Numbered from the stretch's first letter, positions 44,078 to 55,230 are shown. The stretch: DNA of 64,000 nt from Deinococcus hopiensis KR-140 (GCF_900176165.1 NZ_FWWU01000008.1:1-64000), one strand, 5' to 3'. Program-made: numbers and translations. Notes: generated from the sequence alone by a model not told the origin.

Positions 44078-44170
44078 GTTCGATCCGGCAGGGGCGGCCA
44101 ACCTCGCCGCCCCTCACCCACCACGCACCGACGCACACGGGCCACTTCCATGCTGGCCCGAGGGGGACCC

Positions 44171-45016
44171 ATGACCACCGACCCTGCACCCGTTGCCCCA
44201 ATTCCCGCCGCTGAACTCCTGCGGCAAGTCGAGCACCACGTGGAACACCTCGCCCAGGGAGGCAGCATCGAACTGCTGGCGTACCTGGCCTTTGCCGCCC
44301 GCTTCCACACCTACAGCGTCAACAACCAGGTGCTGATTCTCCTGTCCGCCCCAGAAGCGCGCTTTGTCGCGGGCATCAAGACCTGGAACCAGCAGGGACG
44401 CCGCGTCAGAAAAGGCGCGAAGGGCATCAAGATTCTCGCCCCCATGACGCGCCGGGTCGAGGAGAACGGGGAAGAGAAGCGCGCTTTGGTGGGTTTTCGT
44501 ACCGTGACCGTTTTCCCTGACACGGCGACCGAAGGCGACCCGTTGCCGGAGACGTCATTTATGACCGCGCAGGAGGGCGGAGACCTGGCCCTGTTCGATC
44601 ATCTCGTGTCGCACTGCCCGTACCCCGTGAAATGGGAACCGCTGAGCAGAGCGCACGGGATGACGGACGGGGGTGTGATCACCCTCGATCCGGACCGCTG
44701 CGCGACGCCCGCCCAGCGCATCCGGGTGCTGTTCCACGAGTGGGCGCACGCCGCGCTGCACTTCCAGGGGGCACAGCTGCGCGCGGAAGACCTGCCCGAC
44801 CGCCAGACCCGGGAACTGGAAGCGGATGCGGCGGCCTATGTGCTGGCGAGCTTGCACGGGGTCGAGGCGACCGCCGCGGTCAGCGACTACCTCACCACCT
44901 GGGGTGGAAACGCGGAGAAGCTCCGCGCCAGCCTGGGCCGCATTCACCAGGCTGTGTCCAGCATCCTGGGGCGCTTCCAGAACAGCAGCCGCATGACGCC
45001 GCAGGCCGCCGACTGA
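44171..45016 (+). CDS. ArdC-like antirestriction / zinc metallopeptidase protein
   Basis: A 281-residue protein starting at the ATG 44171 after AGGGGGA. The N-terminal domain (residues ~25-110: FHTYSVNNQVLILL, GIKTWNQQGRRVRKGAKGIK) is the ssDNA-binding domain of ArdC/TraC-type proteins. The C-terminal part has HEWAHAALHF with the zincin HExxH-like signature (here HEWAH) and ELEADAAAYVLASL supplying the third ligand region. ArdC proteins enter recipient cells with conjugative plasmids and block restriction. No conjugation genes are in the window. The domains are complete. Confidence 0.82.
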   Translation: MTTDPAPVAPIPAAELLRQVEHHVEHLAQGGSIELLAYLAFAARFHTYSVNNQVLILLSAPEARFVAGIKTWNQQGRRVRKGAKGIKILAPMTRRVEENGEEKRALVGFRTVTVFPDTATEGDPLPETSFMTAQEGGDLALFDHLVSHCPYPVKWEPLSRAHGMTDGGVITLDPDRCATPAQRIRVLFHEWAHAALHFQGAQLRAEDLPDRQTRELEADAAAYVLASLHGVEATAAVSDYLTTWGGNAEKLRASLGRIHQAVSSILGRFQNSSRMTPQAAD

Positions 45017-45528
45017 TCCACGGCGGGGGGTGGCGCACTCACCCCCCAGCCCGCCCGGCGCGTCTGGTGTGCCAGGCGGGCAAGAAGTGGAAACGCCCCC
45101 GTTGAGCAGGGGAGAGGCCGGGCGCTGCGGTGCTCCCCGGTTCGGCTCCGCCTCACGTCCCCACCCCCCGGCCCCCGCCCCGAGGCGGGGGAGCCAAAGC
45201 GGAGCGGCCCTGATGGCCGCCTGTGCTCGATCGTCCAGCGCCTGCGCTGACTGGCCGGGGAAATCCAGCACAACGGTTCCATGCGGAGATCCAATCCAGA
45301 GCGGGAGGACCGGACAGGGCTTTTGAGCACGGCGAGCGGGGGTCGAGCCTCTGCTGCTGAAGAAGCACGTCAGGCCAGCGCCGCTCCTGGTGTCTGGCGT
45401 GGAGATCACGGACGTGGACCGGCAAGCTGAGCATCGCTTCAGTGACTCCGGCCCTCTGCCAGTCTTCGCATCTGCGTTCCCCTTCCATCCCCCGTTCCGA
45501 TCTGCTGGAGTGGGCGCAGGAGCAGCCC
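45017..45528. other. GC-rich intergenic region
   Basis: About 510 bp with no gene I can support. A GC-rich inverted repeat region (around 45165-45192, CCCCCGGCCC...GGCGGGGG) could fold and may end the ArdC-like transcript. Confidence 0.4.
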
Positions 45529-45759
45529 ATGGGCAAGAAACGCGACATCCCCAAGTACGAACAAACCCACCCGCCCCACCTCGCCACCGCGGACACACTC
45601 CGGGGTGAAGGCCTCAAACCCCACCGTGACCAGCTCCCTGCCGCCCTCTTCCTGCACAAGACCCGCGACCGAGAAAGCCTCAGCGCCCTGTACGAACGTG
45701 ATCAGTGTGTCCCCATCGAGAACAAGAATGAAGCCTCTTCATCCTCGGCCGAGCGCTGA
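45529..45759 (+). CDS. Small hypothetical protein
   Basis: A 76-residue hydrophilic protein (MGKKRDIPKYEQTHPPHLAT...) with a GCAGGAG ribosome site and a strong terminator 30 bp after its stop. No recognised motif. The low-complexity end (EASSSSAER) suggests a flexible tail. It is real by its signals more than by its sequence. Confidence 0.5.
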   Translation: MGKKRDIPKYEQTHPPHLATADTLRGEGLKPHRDQLPAALFLHKTRDRESLSALYERDQCVPIENKNEASSSSAER

Positions 45760-45789
45760 TCCAGAAGCAGATCTTCCCCCAATCACGCA

Positions 45790-45816
45790 GAACCCCCGCA
45801 CATCAGGCGGGGGTTC
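45790..45816. terminator. Bidirectional terminator
   Basis: GAACCCCCGC (45790-45799) pairs perfectly with GCGGGGGTTC (45807-45816) around a 7-base loop, with T-containing sequence after it on the plus strand. It lies between two convergent genes. Confidence 0.7.
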
Positions 45817-45833
45817 TTGTCAGAAACTAGCGT

Positions 45834-46310
45834 TTACTTCTTGGCGGTGCGCTTGGCCCTGGGCTTGGGCGCTGCGGCCTTGCTCTTGCGGGCGTTGCCG
45901 AGGTTCTGGCCCTTCGCGTAGCTGTTTTGCAGCTTGCGGCGGGTTTCTTCAGCGAGGGCCTTGAAGTCAATGACACCCTCTTCGAGGTTCTCCACCGTGA
46001 GCTTGGGCTTGCCACGGCTACGGATAGGGGCCGACGCCAGTTCCTTGTCCACGCCCTCGAACCACTTGTCGAACTTCGAGGACGTCTCAAAGACCATGTC
46101 CTTCATGTCCTTCTCGTAGGTCTCGTCGCTGCCACGTCGCTTGAATTTCTTCGGGAGCGTGAAGCGCTCGGGAAGGTCAATGGCGTCGAACTCGCCCTCC
46201 CGCACGGCGTCACGGAAACGCTTGACAAAGGCGTCGCTCTGCTGCGGGGTGGACAACTGACGAATCTGTTCACTTAATTTGGAATAAGGCACGAGGCAAG
46301 GGTACTCCAT
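45834..46310 (-). CDS. Hypothetical basic protein
   Basis: A 158-residue protein from the ATG at 46308-46310 (a TTG three codons earlier is possible). The N-terminal ~85 residues are helical with many charges. The C-terminal ~35 residues are a Lys/Ala/Arg-rich tail (ARKSKAAAPKPRAKRTAKK) like those of nucleoid-binding proteins. No known motif. A DNA-associated role on the plasmid is a guess from the tail. It converges on a strong terminator. Confidence 0.55.
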   Translation of the reverse strand: MEYPCLVPYSKLSEQIRQLSTPQQSDAFVKRFRDAVREGEFDAIDLPERFTLPKKFKRRGSDETYEKDMKDMVFETSSKFDKWFEGVDKELASAPIRSRGKPKLTVENLEEGVIDFKALAEETRRKLQNSYAKGQNLGNARKSKAAAPKPRAKRTAKK

Positions 46311-46533
46311 GTTCGCCAAAGAGGCACTTCCTGCGATCTTTAAGGAGCTGACGGGTGTAAAGCGCGGTATCCCTCAGGACTTCCCCTCGCTGGCCCATGT
46401 TTTTCTCGTGCTGGTGAACACATCATCACCGTCAGCTCCTTCCCTCGCTTTGTTTGGCGTGCATAGAACGTCTTTGATGACAGCGGCCTGACTTTTAGAA
46501 GTGGCCTCGCTTGTAGGTGACAGAAGGAACAGA

Positions 46534-46610
46534 TCAGACTTCCGCTACGGAATCGGACGCCAATGCTTTCGCGTCGGCCTTGCTGATGCCGGAGATGATG
46601 GTTCGGTCTT
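46534..46610 (-). pseudogene. C-terminal scrap of a gene cut by the IS4 element
   Basis: From the IS4 end the minus strand reads EDRTIISGISKADAKALASD then SVAEV and stops. Only ~26 residues remain, too few to identify. Confidence 0.35.
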
Positions 46611-47650
46611 CAGTAGATGACAACTTCACTTTTTTCTCGTTCCAGTGAGGAAAAAGGCCGGAGGAGGACTTGAAGGATCTCCGCCAGTTGGTGCGGGACC
46701 CAGCGCAGCACGTTGTGCAAAAGCTCTGATCCATACCGGACGAGGCTCATGGCCCGGCGGCCATGAGCCAAGACTCGGATAGGTTGGGTCTCGTGGCGCC
46801 AGACGCCCACTCGCAGGCAGCTCAACCACGCCAGGGTGACGAGCCCAAACAAGCGCTCCAGGCGCCCTTTGTCCGTCACTCCAGTGCGCTCCAGATCAAA
46901 CCCCCGCATCTTTTGCGAGCTGAACGTACATTCAATGGACCAGCGGAGCTTGTACAGCTTCCATGTCTCCCAGACGCCAAAATCTGTGGCGATGATCACC
47001 AGGTCACCCGCGGGTGACCTGGTTGCCACGACCCGCATACGCTCTCCGAAGACCTGTGTTTTTTCGGCGATCATTCGGAATTGACCCTGTTGCAGATCTT
47101 GGAACCACGTCTCTGCTGCGAGCTCTTCCAGCACGGTGTCTTTGCAAATCCGAACAGCTCGACGAATGCCCTTGCGTCGCAGGAAGCGGAACCACTCGGC
47201 ACCTATGAACTCCCGGTCCGCCACCAGGCCCTTCCAGCGTCGCGCTGGAAGGGCCTCCAGCAGCTTGGAGACCACCCACATCCTCGCCCGGGTGTCACTG
47301 TTGCCGGTGTGATCCAAGGCCACCCAGTACAGGGGGATCGTGAATCCGTGGACGACCGCACCCAGCACCAGGAGGTTGAGGGGAGATTCCCCATGTTCCC
47401 AGGTGGTGCGGTCCAGGCTCATGAGGATTTTCCCCGGGGGAAGGTGTGCCAACAGCAGTGCCAGGAAGACCTGAGCGGTGAGTTGCTCGTCATGGACGGC
47501 GCGTTCCACGCGCCGTTTCTTGGCTTCGGTGGAACTGATGCCTGGGAGATGTGGACCAAGGTCGCGGTGGTTGACGCTCTGCGCCGTGATCATGGCCTTC
47601 ATGCACATCTGTAGCGCGCTAGAGGGTGTCGATGCGCAGAAAGGGCACAC
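46610..47650 (-). CDS. IS4-family transposase
   Basis: A transposase of up to 346 residues. DDE residues lie in LMSLDRTTWEHGE, VADREFIGAEWF, and the YREK box YKLRWSIECTFSSQK (Y-2-R-3-E-6-K), diagnostic of IS4. The first codons are uncertain; MKAMITAQSV at about 47599 is a likely start. The TGA stop is completed by one base of flanking DNA beyond the element end (46610-46612). The frame is intact. Confidence 0.85.
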   Translation of the reverse strand: MCPFCASTPSSALQMCMKAMITAQSVNHRDLGPHLPGISSTEAKKRRVERAVHDEQLTAQVFLALLLAHLPPGKILMSLDRTTWEHGESPLNLLVLGAVVHGFTIPLYWVALDHTGNSDTRARMWVVSKLLEALPARRWKGLVADREFIGAEWFRFLRRKGIRRAVRICKDTVLEELAAETWFQDLQQGQFRMIAEKTQVFGERMRVVATRSPAGDLVIIATDFGVWETWKLYKLRWSIECTFSSQKMRGFDLERTGVTDKGRLERLFGLVTLAWLSCLRVGVWRHETQPIRVLAHGRRAMSLVRYGSELLHNVLRWVPHQLAEILQVLLRPFSSLEREKSEVVIY

Positions 47651-47806
47651 AGGTTTTGAAGTGAGCCGTCAATGCAGAGGTCGACTGGGGAGGGGATGTG
47701 GGTTGCATACCTCAACACACCGCCTGCCGCCGTCCCTGTCCAGGGACACACAGGAAAACAGCTTTTTATCGTCTAGGACAATGAAAAGCGAAGTTGTCAT
47801 CTACTG
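46611..47806 (-). mobile_element. IS4-family element
   Basis: A 1196-bp element with 17-bp perfect terminal inverted repeats (CAGTAGATGACAACTTC at 46611-46627; GAAGTTGTCATCTACTG at 47790-47806). The flanks show no target duplication, and they belong to different sequences (a gene scrap on the left, an IS5 fragment on the right), which points to a deletion next to the element after insertion. Confidence 0.8.
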
Positions 47807-47966
47807 AGGTGTCTCCGGATGTCCTTCTCGCATTCGGACCAACTCACGCAATTTGGTATGCAACGCTTCCCACACGCCTTGCAGCCTCCACATCCTGTGC
47901 GCGTGGTCGGTTGTTTGCCCGGGGGAAAGATTGGAGTGAACCCAATGGAGCGGACCGCAGGGCAAG

Positions 47967-49114
<1,148 letters not shown>

Positions 49115-49646
49115 CTTGGCTCCTTCGGTGCTGTCAGCCTACGGGCTGACGGGGACGAAGTGCTTGGCCTCTTGGTCCGGTCCTAAGGGGTCAGTCCAGA
49201 TCGTGAGGCCGTCGCCCGCCAGGCCGCGACCTCCGCGGAGGACGGAGAAGATGCTCTCCAGAATTTCTTGCAAAGACCACTTGCGCGGTCGACCCACAAG
49301 CGATTCAGGTGGGGTCAGCGGCTGGAGGACGTTCCACTCGGTATTGGTGAGGTCGTTTGGGAGGTCACGGCCGCGTCATGCGCGCACCACCTCCGCCCTA
49401 TCATCCCTCCATCCTCTACGCGGGTAAAACCCGCTCCAGCACGTTTTTCAGGCGGACTTTAAGAGCGTGTCTCCGCTCGGTCGAGCGGCCCCTTGGTCTT
49501 CGCGGGGAATGCTGCCGCCTTGCTCTGGCGGATGCACCTGCGCCTTGAAAGCCCGCCGCCTTCTATCCATTCGGTGTGCTGGAAGTGTTCTTCGCCTGGG
49601 GACACCATTTGTCTGTGGCAAGTGACCCACCGAGTGGATCCACGAT

Positions 49647-52637
49647 TCAGCCGCCGAGCAGTTGGAAGAAGGTTTCCACGACTTCCGGATCAAAGTGGGA
49701 ACCCGCACCACTCCGGATATGCTCAAGTGTCCTTTCCCGGGTCCATGCTGCTCGGTAAGGGCGATCACTGGTCAGCGCGTCATACACGTCCACCACCGCG
49801 AACGCCCGGGCCGTCAGGGGAATGGCCTCGCCCTTGAGGCCGACCGGGTAGCCACTGCCGTCCCACTTCTCATGGTGGTACTGCGGAATGTCAAGCGCTG
49901 GGCGCAGGAACCGGATCAGCGAGAGCAGCCTCACCGCATGGTCCGGATGCTGCTTCATCAACCCCCATTCCTCCTCGGTCAGCTTGCCTGGCTTCAGGAG
50001 AACCGCGTCGGGAATGCCCATCTTGCCAATGTCATGCAGCAGCGCTCCCCGCCGCACGTCCACCAGTTTCTCTGAGGACAGTCCCAGCTGCTGACAGAGC
50101 TGCACCGTCATCTCCGTCACGCGCCGGGAGTGCCCCTCGGTCTCCCTATCGCGCAGATCAAGTGCCCTGGCCCAGCCTTCGATGGTTTCGTCGTACGCCA
50201 GTCTCAGTTCCAGGTTCTTGCGATCCAACTCCCTGAGCAGCTGCGCGTTGTCCACCGCGATCGCGGCCTGGGCGGTCAGCATCTCGAAGGTCTCTAACCA
50301 AGTCACAGATGGGTCAAACGGTTCCTGGTGAAGCACTTCCATCACGCCCAGGACCTTGCCCTTGGCCAGCAGCGGCGCACCGTAATAGGTCATCAGCCGT
50401 TCCCGAGTCAGCACTTCGTGCCAGGCGGGCGAGATTGAAGCGTGTTGCAGGTCAGGCACGGTCAGGGCTTTTCGGCTGAGCGCCACTTCGCCCGCCAGAC
50501 TGTTGCCGACGCGCACGGTCGACCCCTGGAGCGGCTTGGTAAATCCACGGGTGCCCGCGTACTCCAGGCTCAGGGTGTGCGGATCGAGCAGCAGCAAGGT
50601 CACGGCGTCCGCCCCCAGTTCCTGCGCGACGTTATCCAGGATCAGCCCCAGGGTGGTCGTGAGGTCGCTGCTTGAGGCGATGGCCTGATCGATCTCCCGC
50701 AGGCCGATGACATGACGCAGTTGCTGCTGAAGGTGCTCATTGAGGTGCTGAATCTCGTTCCTCGCCGACTGGCGTTCCGAGATGTCCTGCGCGATCTTTG
50801 ATACGCCGATAACCCGGCCAGCCAGGTCGAAAATCGGTGAAGCCGTCACGAGCACCGGGACCTGGCGTCCATTCTTCGCCACACGCACCGACTCAAAGGG
50901 ATTGAGCCACTCACCCGCCCCGACCCGTTCAAGCATTTCCGATTCCTCAACGTGGAATTCCGGCGGGACGATCAGGGCCATCGACTGACCCACGGCTTCC
51001 ACTGCAGCGTAGCCGTAGAGCTGTTCGGCCCCTGTATTCCATGAGCGGATGGTGCCGTCCAGCGCCACCCCGAGAATGGCGTCCTGACTCGCCTGCACGA
51101 TGGCCGCCAGGTACGCCTGGTCCTCTTCTGCTGCCCGGCGCTCTGTGATGTCGCGGGCCACACAGTACATCAATGAATCACCGGGCAGCAGAACTGCCGC
51201 CCACTCCATCCACACCACCGTTCCGCTGCGATGGAGGTAACGGTTCTGAAAGGTGATCGTGGTGTGTCCTGCGGTGATGCTGACTTCTTCCTGCGCGGTC
51301 CTGTCTTGGTCCTCCGAATGCACGAAGTCCAGATAGGGGCGGCCAAGAAGTTCTTCAGGAGCGTAGCCGAGAATCTGTTGGCAGGCCTCGCTCACGGTGA
51401 CGAAGCATCCTGCGGCGTCGAAGGACGCGATCATGTCCAGGGAGAGGTCCAGGGTCCGTTGCAGTTCAGTTGCGATGCGGCGGTAGCGCTGTTCGCTTTC
51501 CTCCAGTATCCGTTGCGCCACCTTCTCAGCGGTGATGTCACGGGCGAGGGTGACCACACAAGGTTCACCCTCGAGCTCGACCAGAACCAATGAGAGAACC
51601 ATGTCATGATGCTCGCCGGACCTGGTGTGCAAGCGCACTTCACGGCTCTGCACTGGACTTCCTTCACTCACCTCGCTCGCTATCCGATCACGGTCAACGC
51701 GGTCAACCTGGAGTCCAGTCTCTTGAGAAGTGCGGCCGATCACCTCCTCCCGGAGGTAGCCGACCTGATCCAGGAAGGCCTCGTTCACATCGATGAACCG
51801 CTCGTCGCTCAAGCGACTAATAATGATGGGCATCGGGCTGGCCTGGAAGACTTTTGAGAAGCGGTCCTCGCTCATCCGGAGCTGTTCCTGATCCTGATGA
51901 TGTTCGGTCACGTCGCGGGTGAAGACCGAAAAGCCGTCCTCAGCCGGGTAGGCGGTCGCTTCAATCCACTTGCCGAATGGCTCCAGATAGCTCACGGCAC
52001 TTTGAGCCGTTCCCGTTTCTCTGGCCCGTTGAACAGTTTGAAACACAGCGGACTCAGCAAGTTCCGGGAAGATCGTGAACAGGTGTTGACCAATGAAGTC
52101 TTCGGGACGCTGTCCGGAAATAGCGGCGGCGGCAGCATTGAGGTAAACGAAGTTCAGATCTCGGTCCAACGAAACGAAGCCGTCGGTCATCCGGTTGAGC
52201 GTGGAGATCAGCTGCTGATGCACCTGGGCTTCATGGTGTCTGGCTTCCTCACGGGCCGTCACGTCGTTCTGGAAGCCCACGAAGTGCGTGACGGTACCCG
52301 CCGCGTTACGAACTGGGCTGAGGCTCAACTCGTTGTAGAACAGCGTGCCGTCCTTGCGGTAGTTGCGCAGGGTCACGGTGACGCTCTGCTGCTGCTGCAT
52401 CGCCTTCCGGATCTCACGAGCGCCGGGCTGATCGTGGGAGTGGCCCTGCAAGAAACGGCAGTTGTGCCCGACAATTTCGGCCGCCGGATAGCCAGTCAGA
52501 CGTTCGAAGGCGGGGTTGACGTACACGATTGGGTGGTCGTCCTGAAGGGCGTCTGTAATCACGGTGCCGACAGCAGAAGACGCAATGACCTGACGCAAGA
52601 GCTGAAGATCGGACAAAAGCATGGGCAGCTCTGACAT
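49647..52637 (-). CDS. LOV-PAS-GAF-HD-GYP cyclic di-GMP phosphodiesterase
   Basis: A 996-residue soluble sensor. The first PAS domain (residues ~10-130) is a LOV domain: GHNCRFLQG with the flavin-adduct Cys60, followed by the LOV-typical NYRKDGTLFYNELSLSPV. Four more PAS domains follow (to ~640), then a GAF domain (~665-800) and a C-terminal HD-GYP domain with HDIGKMGIPDAVLLKPG (~867) and HHEKWDGSGYPVGLKG (~929), the signature of cyclic di-GMP phosphodiesterases. It should lower cyclic di-GMP in response to blue light or other PAS/GAF cues. No output partner is adjacent. A second HD-GYP protein lies at 60411. Confidence 0.9.
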   Translation of the reverse strand: MSELPMLLSDLQLLRQVIASSAVGTVITDALQDDHPIVYVNPAFERLTGYPAAEIVGHNCRFLQGHSHDQPGAREIRKAMQQQQSVTVTLRNYRKDGTLFYNELSLSPVRNAAGTVTHFVGFQNDVTAREEARHHEAQVHQQLISTLNRMTDGFVSLDRDLNFVYLNAAAAAISGQRPEDFIGQHLFTIFPELAESAVFQTVQRARETGTAQSAVSYLEPFGKWIEATAYPAEDGFSVFTRDVTEHHQDQEQLRMSEDRFSKVFQASPMPIIISRLSDERFIDVNEAFLDQVGYLREEVIGRTSQETGLQVDRVDRDRIASEVSEGSPVQSREVRLHTRSGEHHDMVLSLVLVELEGEPCVVTLARDITAEKVAQRILEESEQRYRRIATELQRTLDLSLDMIASFDAAGCFVTVSEACQQILGYAPEELLGRPYLDFVHSEDQDRTAQEEVSITAGHTTITFQNRYLHRSGTVVWMEWAAVLLPGDSLMYCVARDITERRAAEEDQAYLAAIVQASQDAILGVALDGTIRSWNTGAEQLYGYAAVEAVGQSMALIVPPEFHVEESEMLERVGAGEWLNPFESVRVAKNGRQVPVLVTASPIFDLAGRVIGVSKIAQDISERQSARNEIQHLNEHLQQQLRHVIGLREIDQAIASSSDLTTTLGLILDNVAQELGADAVTLLLLDPHTLSLEYAGTRGFTKPLQGSTVRVGNSLAGEVALSRKALTVPDLQHASISPAWHEVLTRERLMTYYGAPLLAKGKVLGVMEVLHQEPFDPSVTWLETFEMLTAQAAIAVDNAQLLRELDRKNLELRLAYDETIEGWARALDLRDRETEGHSRRVTEMTVQLCQQLGLSSEKLVDVRRGALLHDIGKMGIPDAVLLKPGKLTEEEWGLMKQHPDHAVRLLSLIRFLRPALDIPQYHHEKWDGSGYPVGLKGEAIPLTARAFAVVDVYDALTSDRPYRAAWTRERTLEHIRSGAGSHFDPEVVETFFQLLGG

Positions 52638-52989
52638 CAGGGGAGCCTCTCTGGGTTGGATTGGCGTGCTTCTCGACGCGGATGCGGAGAAAGAAGAGCA
52701 GACCCTCTATCCGACAGCCTTGCACAAACGTTCGCCCATAAATGTCACAGGGAGGTTCAGGTAGGCCTATCGGGCTGGATTGCTCCAGGTCGGATAACTG
52801 CGGACCGGGTGATATCGCCAAGCGAGGTGGGAAGAACGCCTTGATCATCGGCTGAGCGTCGTGAGCAAGTCCCAGGCTGGGACTTGCTCTGATTCGAGGT
52901 AGTGGGACGGTGACATCAGCATGGGAAACCGTAGACCCCACCCGTCACAGGGGTCCACGGGGGAAGTGTGGTGCTTCTTGGCTTGTCGT
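52638..52989. other. Intergenic region upstream of the LOV protein
   Basis: About 350 bp with the minus-strand promoter region of the LOV gene (a purine-rich AGAGAGG site stands before the start). No gene is supported. Confidence 0.4.
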
Positions 52990-53345
52990 CTACTCTGGCA
53001 AAAGGACCCAGAGGTCGGTGGGGAAGGTCCCGCTGGTCGTTTGGATTGTGGTGGCCACGCTGGTGGGGGTGGACGCGTTGCTGGTCTTGACGGTGATCTT
53101 GTTCCAACCCGGGACCAGGGTGTAGTTCATGTTGGACGTCGTCACGCTCTACCCGTTCAACGTGCCCTGGCAAACCTGGGTGCCCGCAACGGTCAGGGGA
53201 CGATTGACGTAAACCAGCAGCCCAATGGACGTCATGGCGTTGGCGGCCAGCACCGGCTGAATGTCTCCATCCTTGCTGGCGTCCACGCTCAGGATGAGGG
53301 CTGCAGTCCCCACGGTCCGGTCACTGACCTTGATCAGGCGCAGCG
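52990..53345 (-). pseudogene. C-terminal part of a secreted-type protein with an in-frame TAG
   Basis: The minus strand reads SLRLIKVSDRTVGTAALILS ... ANAMTSIGLLVYVNRPLTVA ... GTLNG, then TAG (53149-53151), then continues in the same frame SVTTSNMNYTLVPGWNKITV ... TFPTDLWVLLPE and a final TAG at 52990-52992. Thr/Ser/Val-rich beta-type sequence suggests an exported protein. The N terminus is lost at the kinase remnant. I do not know the family. Confidence 0.55.
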
Positions 53346-53724
53346 AGTGATATGGAACATCCAGCCCCTTCCGCTGGTTCTTGCCGACCACACGACCCTG
53401 CGGCAGGTCATGATCAACCTCTTGTCGAACGCACTGAAATACAGCCGGACACAGCTCGAAGCCCACATCGAGATCTGCGTAGAGGAACGCCCCCACGAGT
53501 GGGCGGTCTTTGTGCGGGACAATGGGATGGGCTTTGATCCCCGGTATACCAACAAGCTATTCGGTGTGTTTCAGCGCCTGCACCGGCATGATGAGTTCGA
53601 AGGCACGCGGGTGGGGCTGGCGAACGTCCGGCGGATTATCACCCGGCACGGTGGCACGGTATTCGCGCATGGTGTGCTGAATGAGGTGGCCACGTTTGGC
53701 TGTACCTTGCCCCGGTCGCGCTGA
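53346..53724 (+). pseudogene. Histidine kinase C-terminal (HATPase) remnant
   Basis: The plus strand encodes ADHTTLRQVMINLLSNALKY (N box), VRDNGMGFDPRYTNKLFGVF (G1 and F boxes) and EGTRVGLANVRRIITRHGG (G2 box). The G2 Gly of GTG is Arg here, which should harm ATP binding. No dimerisation or sensor part remains; upstream sequence belongs to another, reversed gene fragment. The type resembles phytochrome-like kinases that work with CheY-like regulators such as the one at 55750. Confidence 0.75.
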
Positions 53725-54445
53725 GGAGGAAGCTGAGCAGGTCCAGCCTGGGGCGGGCAGTGACAAGGGCGGGCGCCGCTGTTCCCTGGCTTTTCTTCAG
53801 CAGACCGGCCAATAGATGACTGGGTACTCGTCAGAGCGGCGTCCTGGGTCTTCCGCCTTGCCCGCAGCATCCAGGATGACCCGGTCTGGGCCCTGGTCAA
53901 AGCGTTCAAGCAAGTTAGGAGCTGGTCCTGAACCGCTCCGACTCAGTGCTGAGGTCTTGAACGGGGAACCCAGTCGCCGTGCGCTCAGTGCTCCTCTTCG
54001 TCCCAGGGCCCGGCGCCCCCCTTTCCATCGCCGTCGCGGGACGGCCACCAACAATGTGCGCGGGCTTTGCCACTTCCCGACGTAGCGCGACGGCGACAGG
54101 GTCGGGCGCAGCCGTCAACCTGGAAGAGTGATGGTGGAGCGTCCGAAAGCAAAGCCATCCAGGGGTTGGAGGCGGCCCGTCAGGCGCACGAGGACCCGAG
54201 GACGATCTCCATTGCCTTGGCTCTTGCGGCAAATGACCTTACGAACGCCCTGGAGTCCTCCTCACCCACTGGACCCAGGACTTATGGGAACCCTCCCCGG
54301 ACGGAGTGGCCAATGGACGAGAACCTCAGATATCGCCGGACTCAAATGCGAGAACCCTCCTCCCTTCCCAGGTGGCAGGAGGAGAGCTTAAGAATCAAAC
54401 TCTCGTTGCCTCCAACAGTCCACTCCACCGCGAGGAGCACGGAGT
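53725..54445. other. Intergenic region, no supported genes
   Basis: About 720 bp of moderately GC-rich sequence. Several open frames exist on both strands but none has a ribosome site, a motif or a believable composition. Probably decayed coding DNA. Confidence 0.4.
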
Positions 54446-54865
54446 TTAGCTCTGGCTTTCATCCCTGAGGACGTGCGCCTCGGCGACATTGAGGAGGGCA
54501 CGGAGTAACGCGACCAGGACGTCCTACGTATCTGGCTTCTGAACGAAGCCGTCCGCACCCACGTCAAGGACACGCTGCACCTCTGCTGCCGAGCAGCCCG
54601 TGCTCCACATCACGATCCGCCCTTTGTGCCGGCCATCCAGGGCCTGCAAGACTTCTAGACCCGTCATACCCGGCATGTTCATATCCAGCAGCATGAGGTC
54701 GGGACAAGCGTGAGTGCCGAGGTACGGCAGCACTTTCCTACCGTCAGAAAGAACATCCAACTGGAGATCGAGATCTATGTCTTCCAAGACTTCCTTGATC
54801 AGCAGGAAGTCGGCCGCGTTGTCCTCCACCAATAGGAATGATTGAACAAGAGTGGAGGAGTGCAT
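54446..54865 (-). pseudogene. CheY-like response regulator with an in-frame TAG
   Basis: A 420-bp frame, the same length as the intact regulator at 55750. It encodes SFLLVEDNAADFLLIKEVLE, LMLLDMNMPGMTGLEVLQAL (phospho-acceptor Asp in LLDMNMPG), and ADGFVQKPDT with the conserved Lys. Then comes TAG (54524-54526), and the same frame goes on DVLVALLRALLNVAEAHVLR to a TAA (54446-54448). So one nonsense codon removes the last ~25 residues. TACCAT lies six bases before the ATG, a leaderless promoter pattern. Read-through or a truncated but working protein cannot be excluded. Confidence 0.75.
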
Positions 54866-55049
54866 ACGGTCATGGTAGGGTACACACTGAATATACAGTG
54901 TTCATCGTGTTTACCTGGCCCAGGTGACTCGTGGTGACTCGTGTCAGCGTGAGCACCGCGCAGGTCCCTTGAGGTGAGCGTGGAGGACGGTCTAGAGCTG
55001 ATGGGGAAGAAGCCGCCACCCTGTTCGACCTCAGTGTGTGGACAGATCA

Positions 55050-55230
55050 GGAGGTGCCTGTCCTGGAAGGCAGCGATCTGATTCAGGTGCGGCGCATCAT
55101 GGCAAAGCACGGTGGCTGGGTGTAGGCGGAGGCGCAGAGCAGCAGTGGAAAAGTAGTGCGGGCGTTCCCCAGAGACGAAGCGGTGAATGCGTTCGAAGCC
55201 CTCTTCCAGCAAGACAACCTGGCAAGATAG
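55050..55230 (+). pseudogene. Histidine kinase C-terminal tip with an in-frame TAG
   Basis: The plus strand reads VRRIMAKHGGWV, TAG (55123-55125), then AEAQSSSGKVVRAFPR ... EALFQQDNLAR and TAG. Intact kinases of this type have WVWAEA here, so a Trp TGG has become TAG. Only the end of the ATPase domain survives. Confidence 0.65.

Noticed and set aside
52921..53724. A single 267-residue plus-strand protein
   Set aside because: Only the last ~125 residues match a histidine kinase; the first half is antisense to a clear minus-strand beta-rich fragment, so it is a chance fusion of frames.
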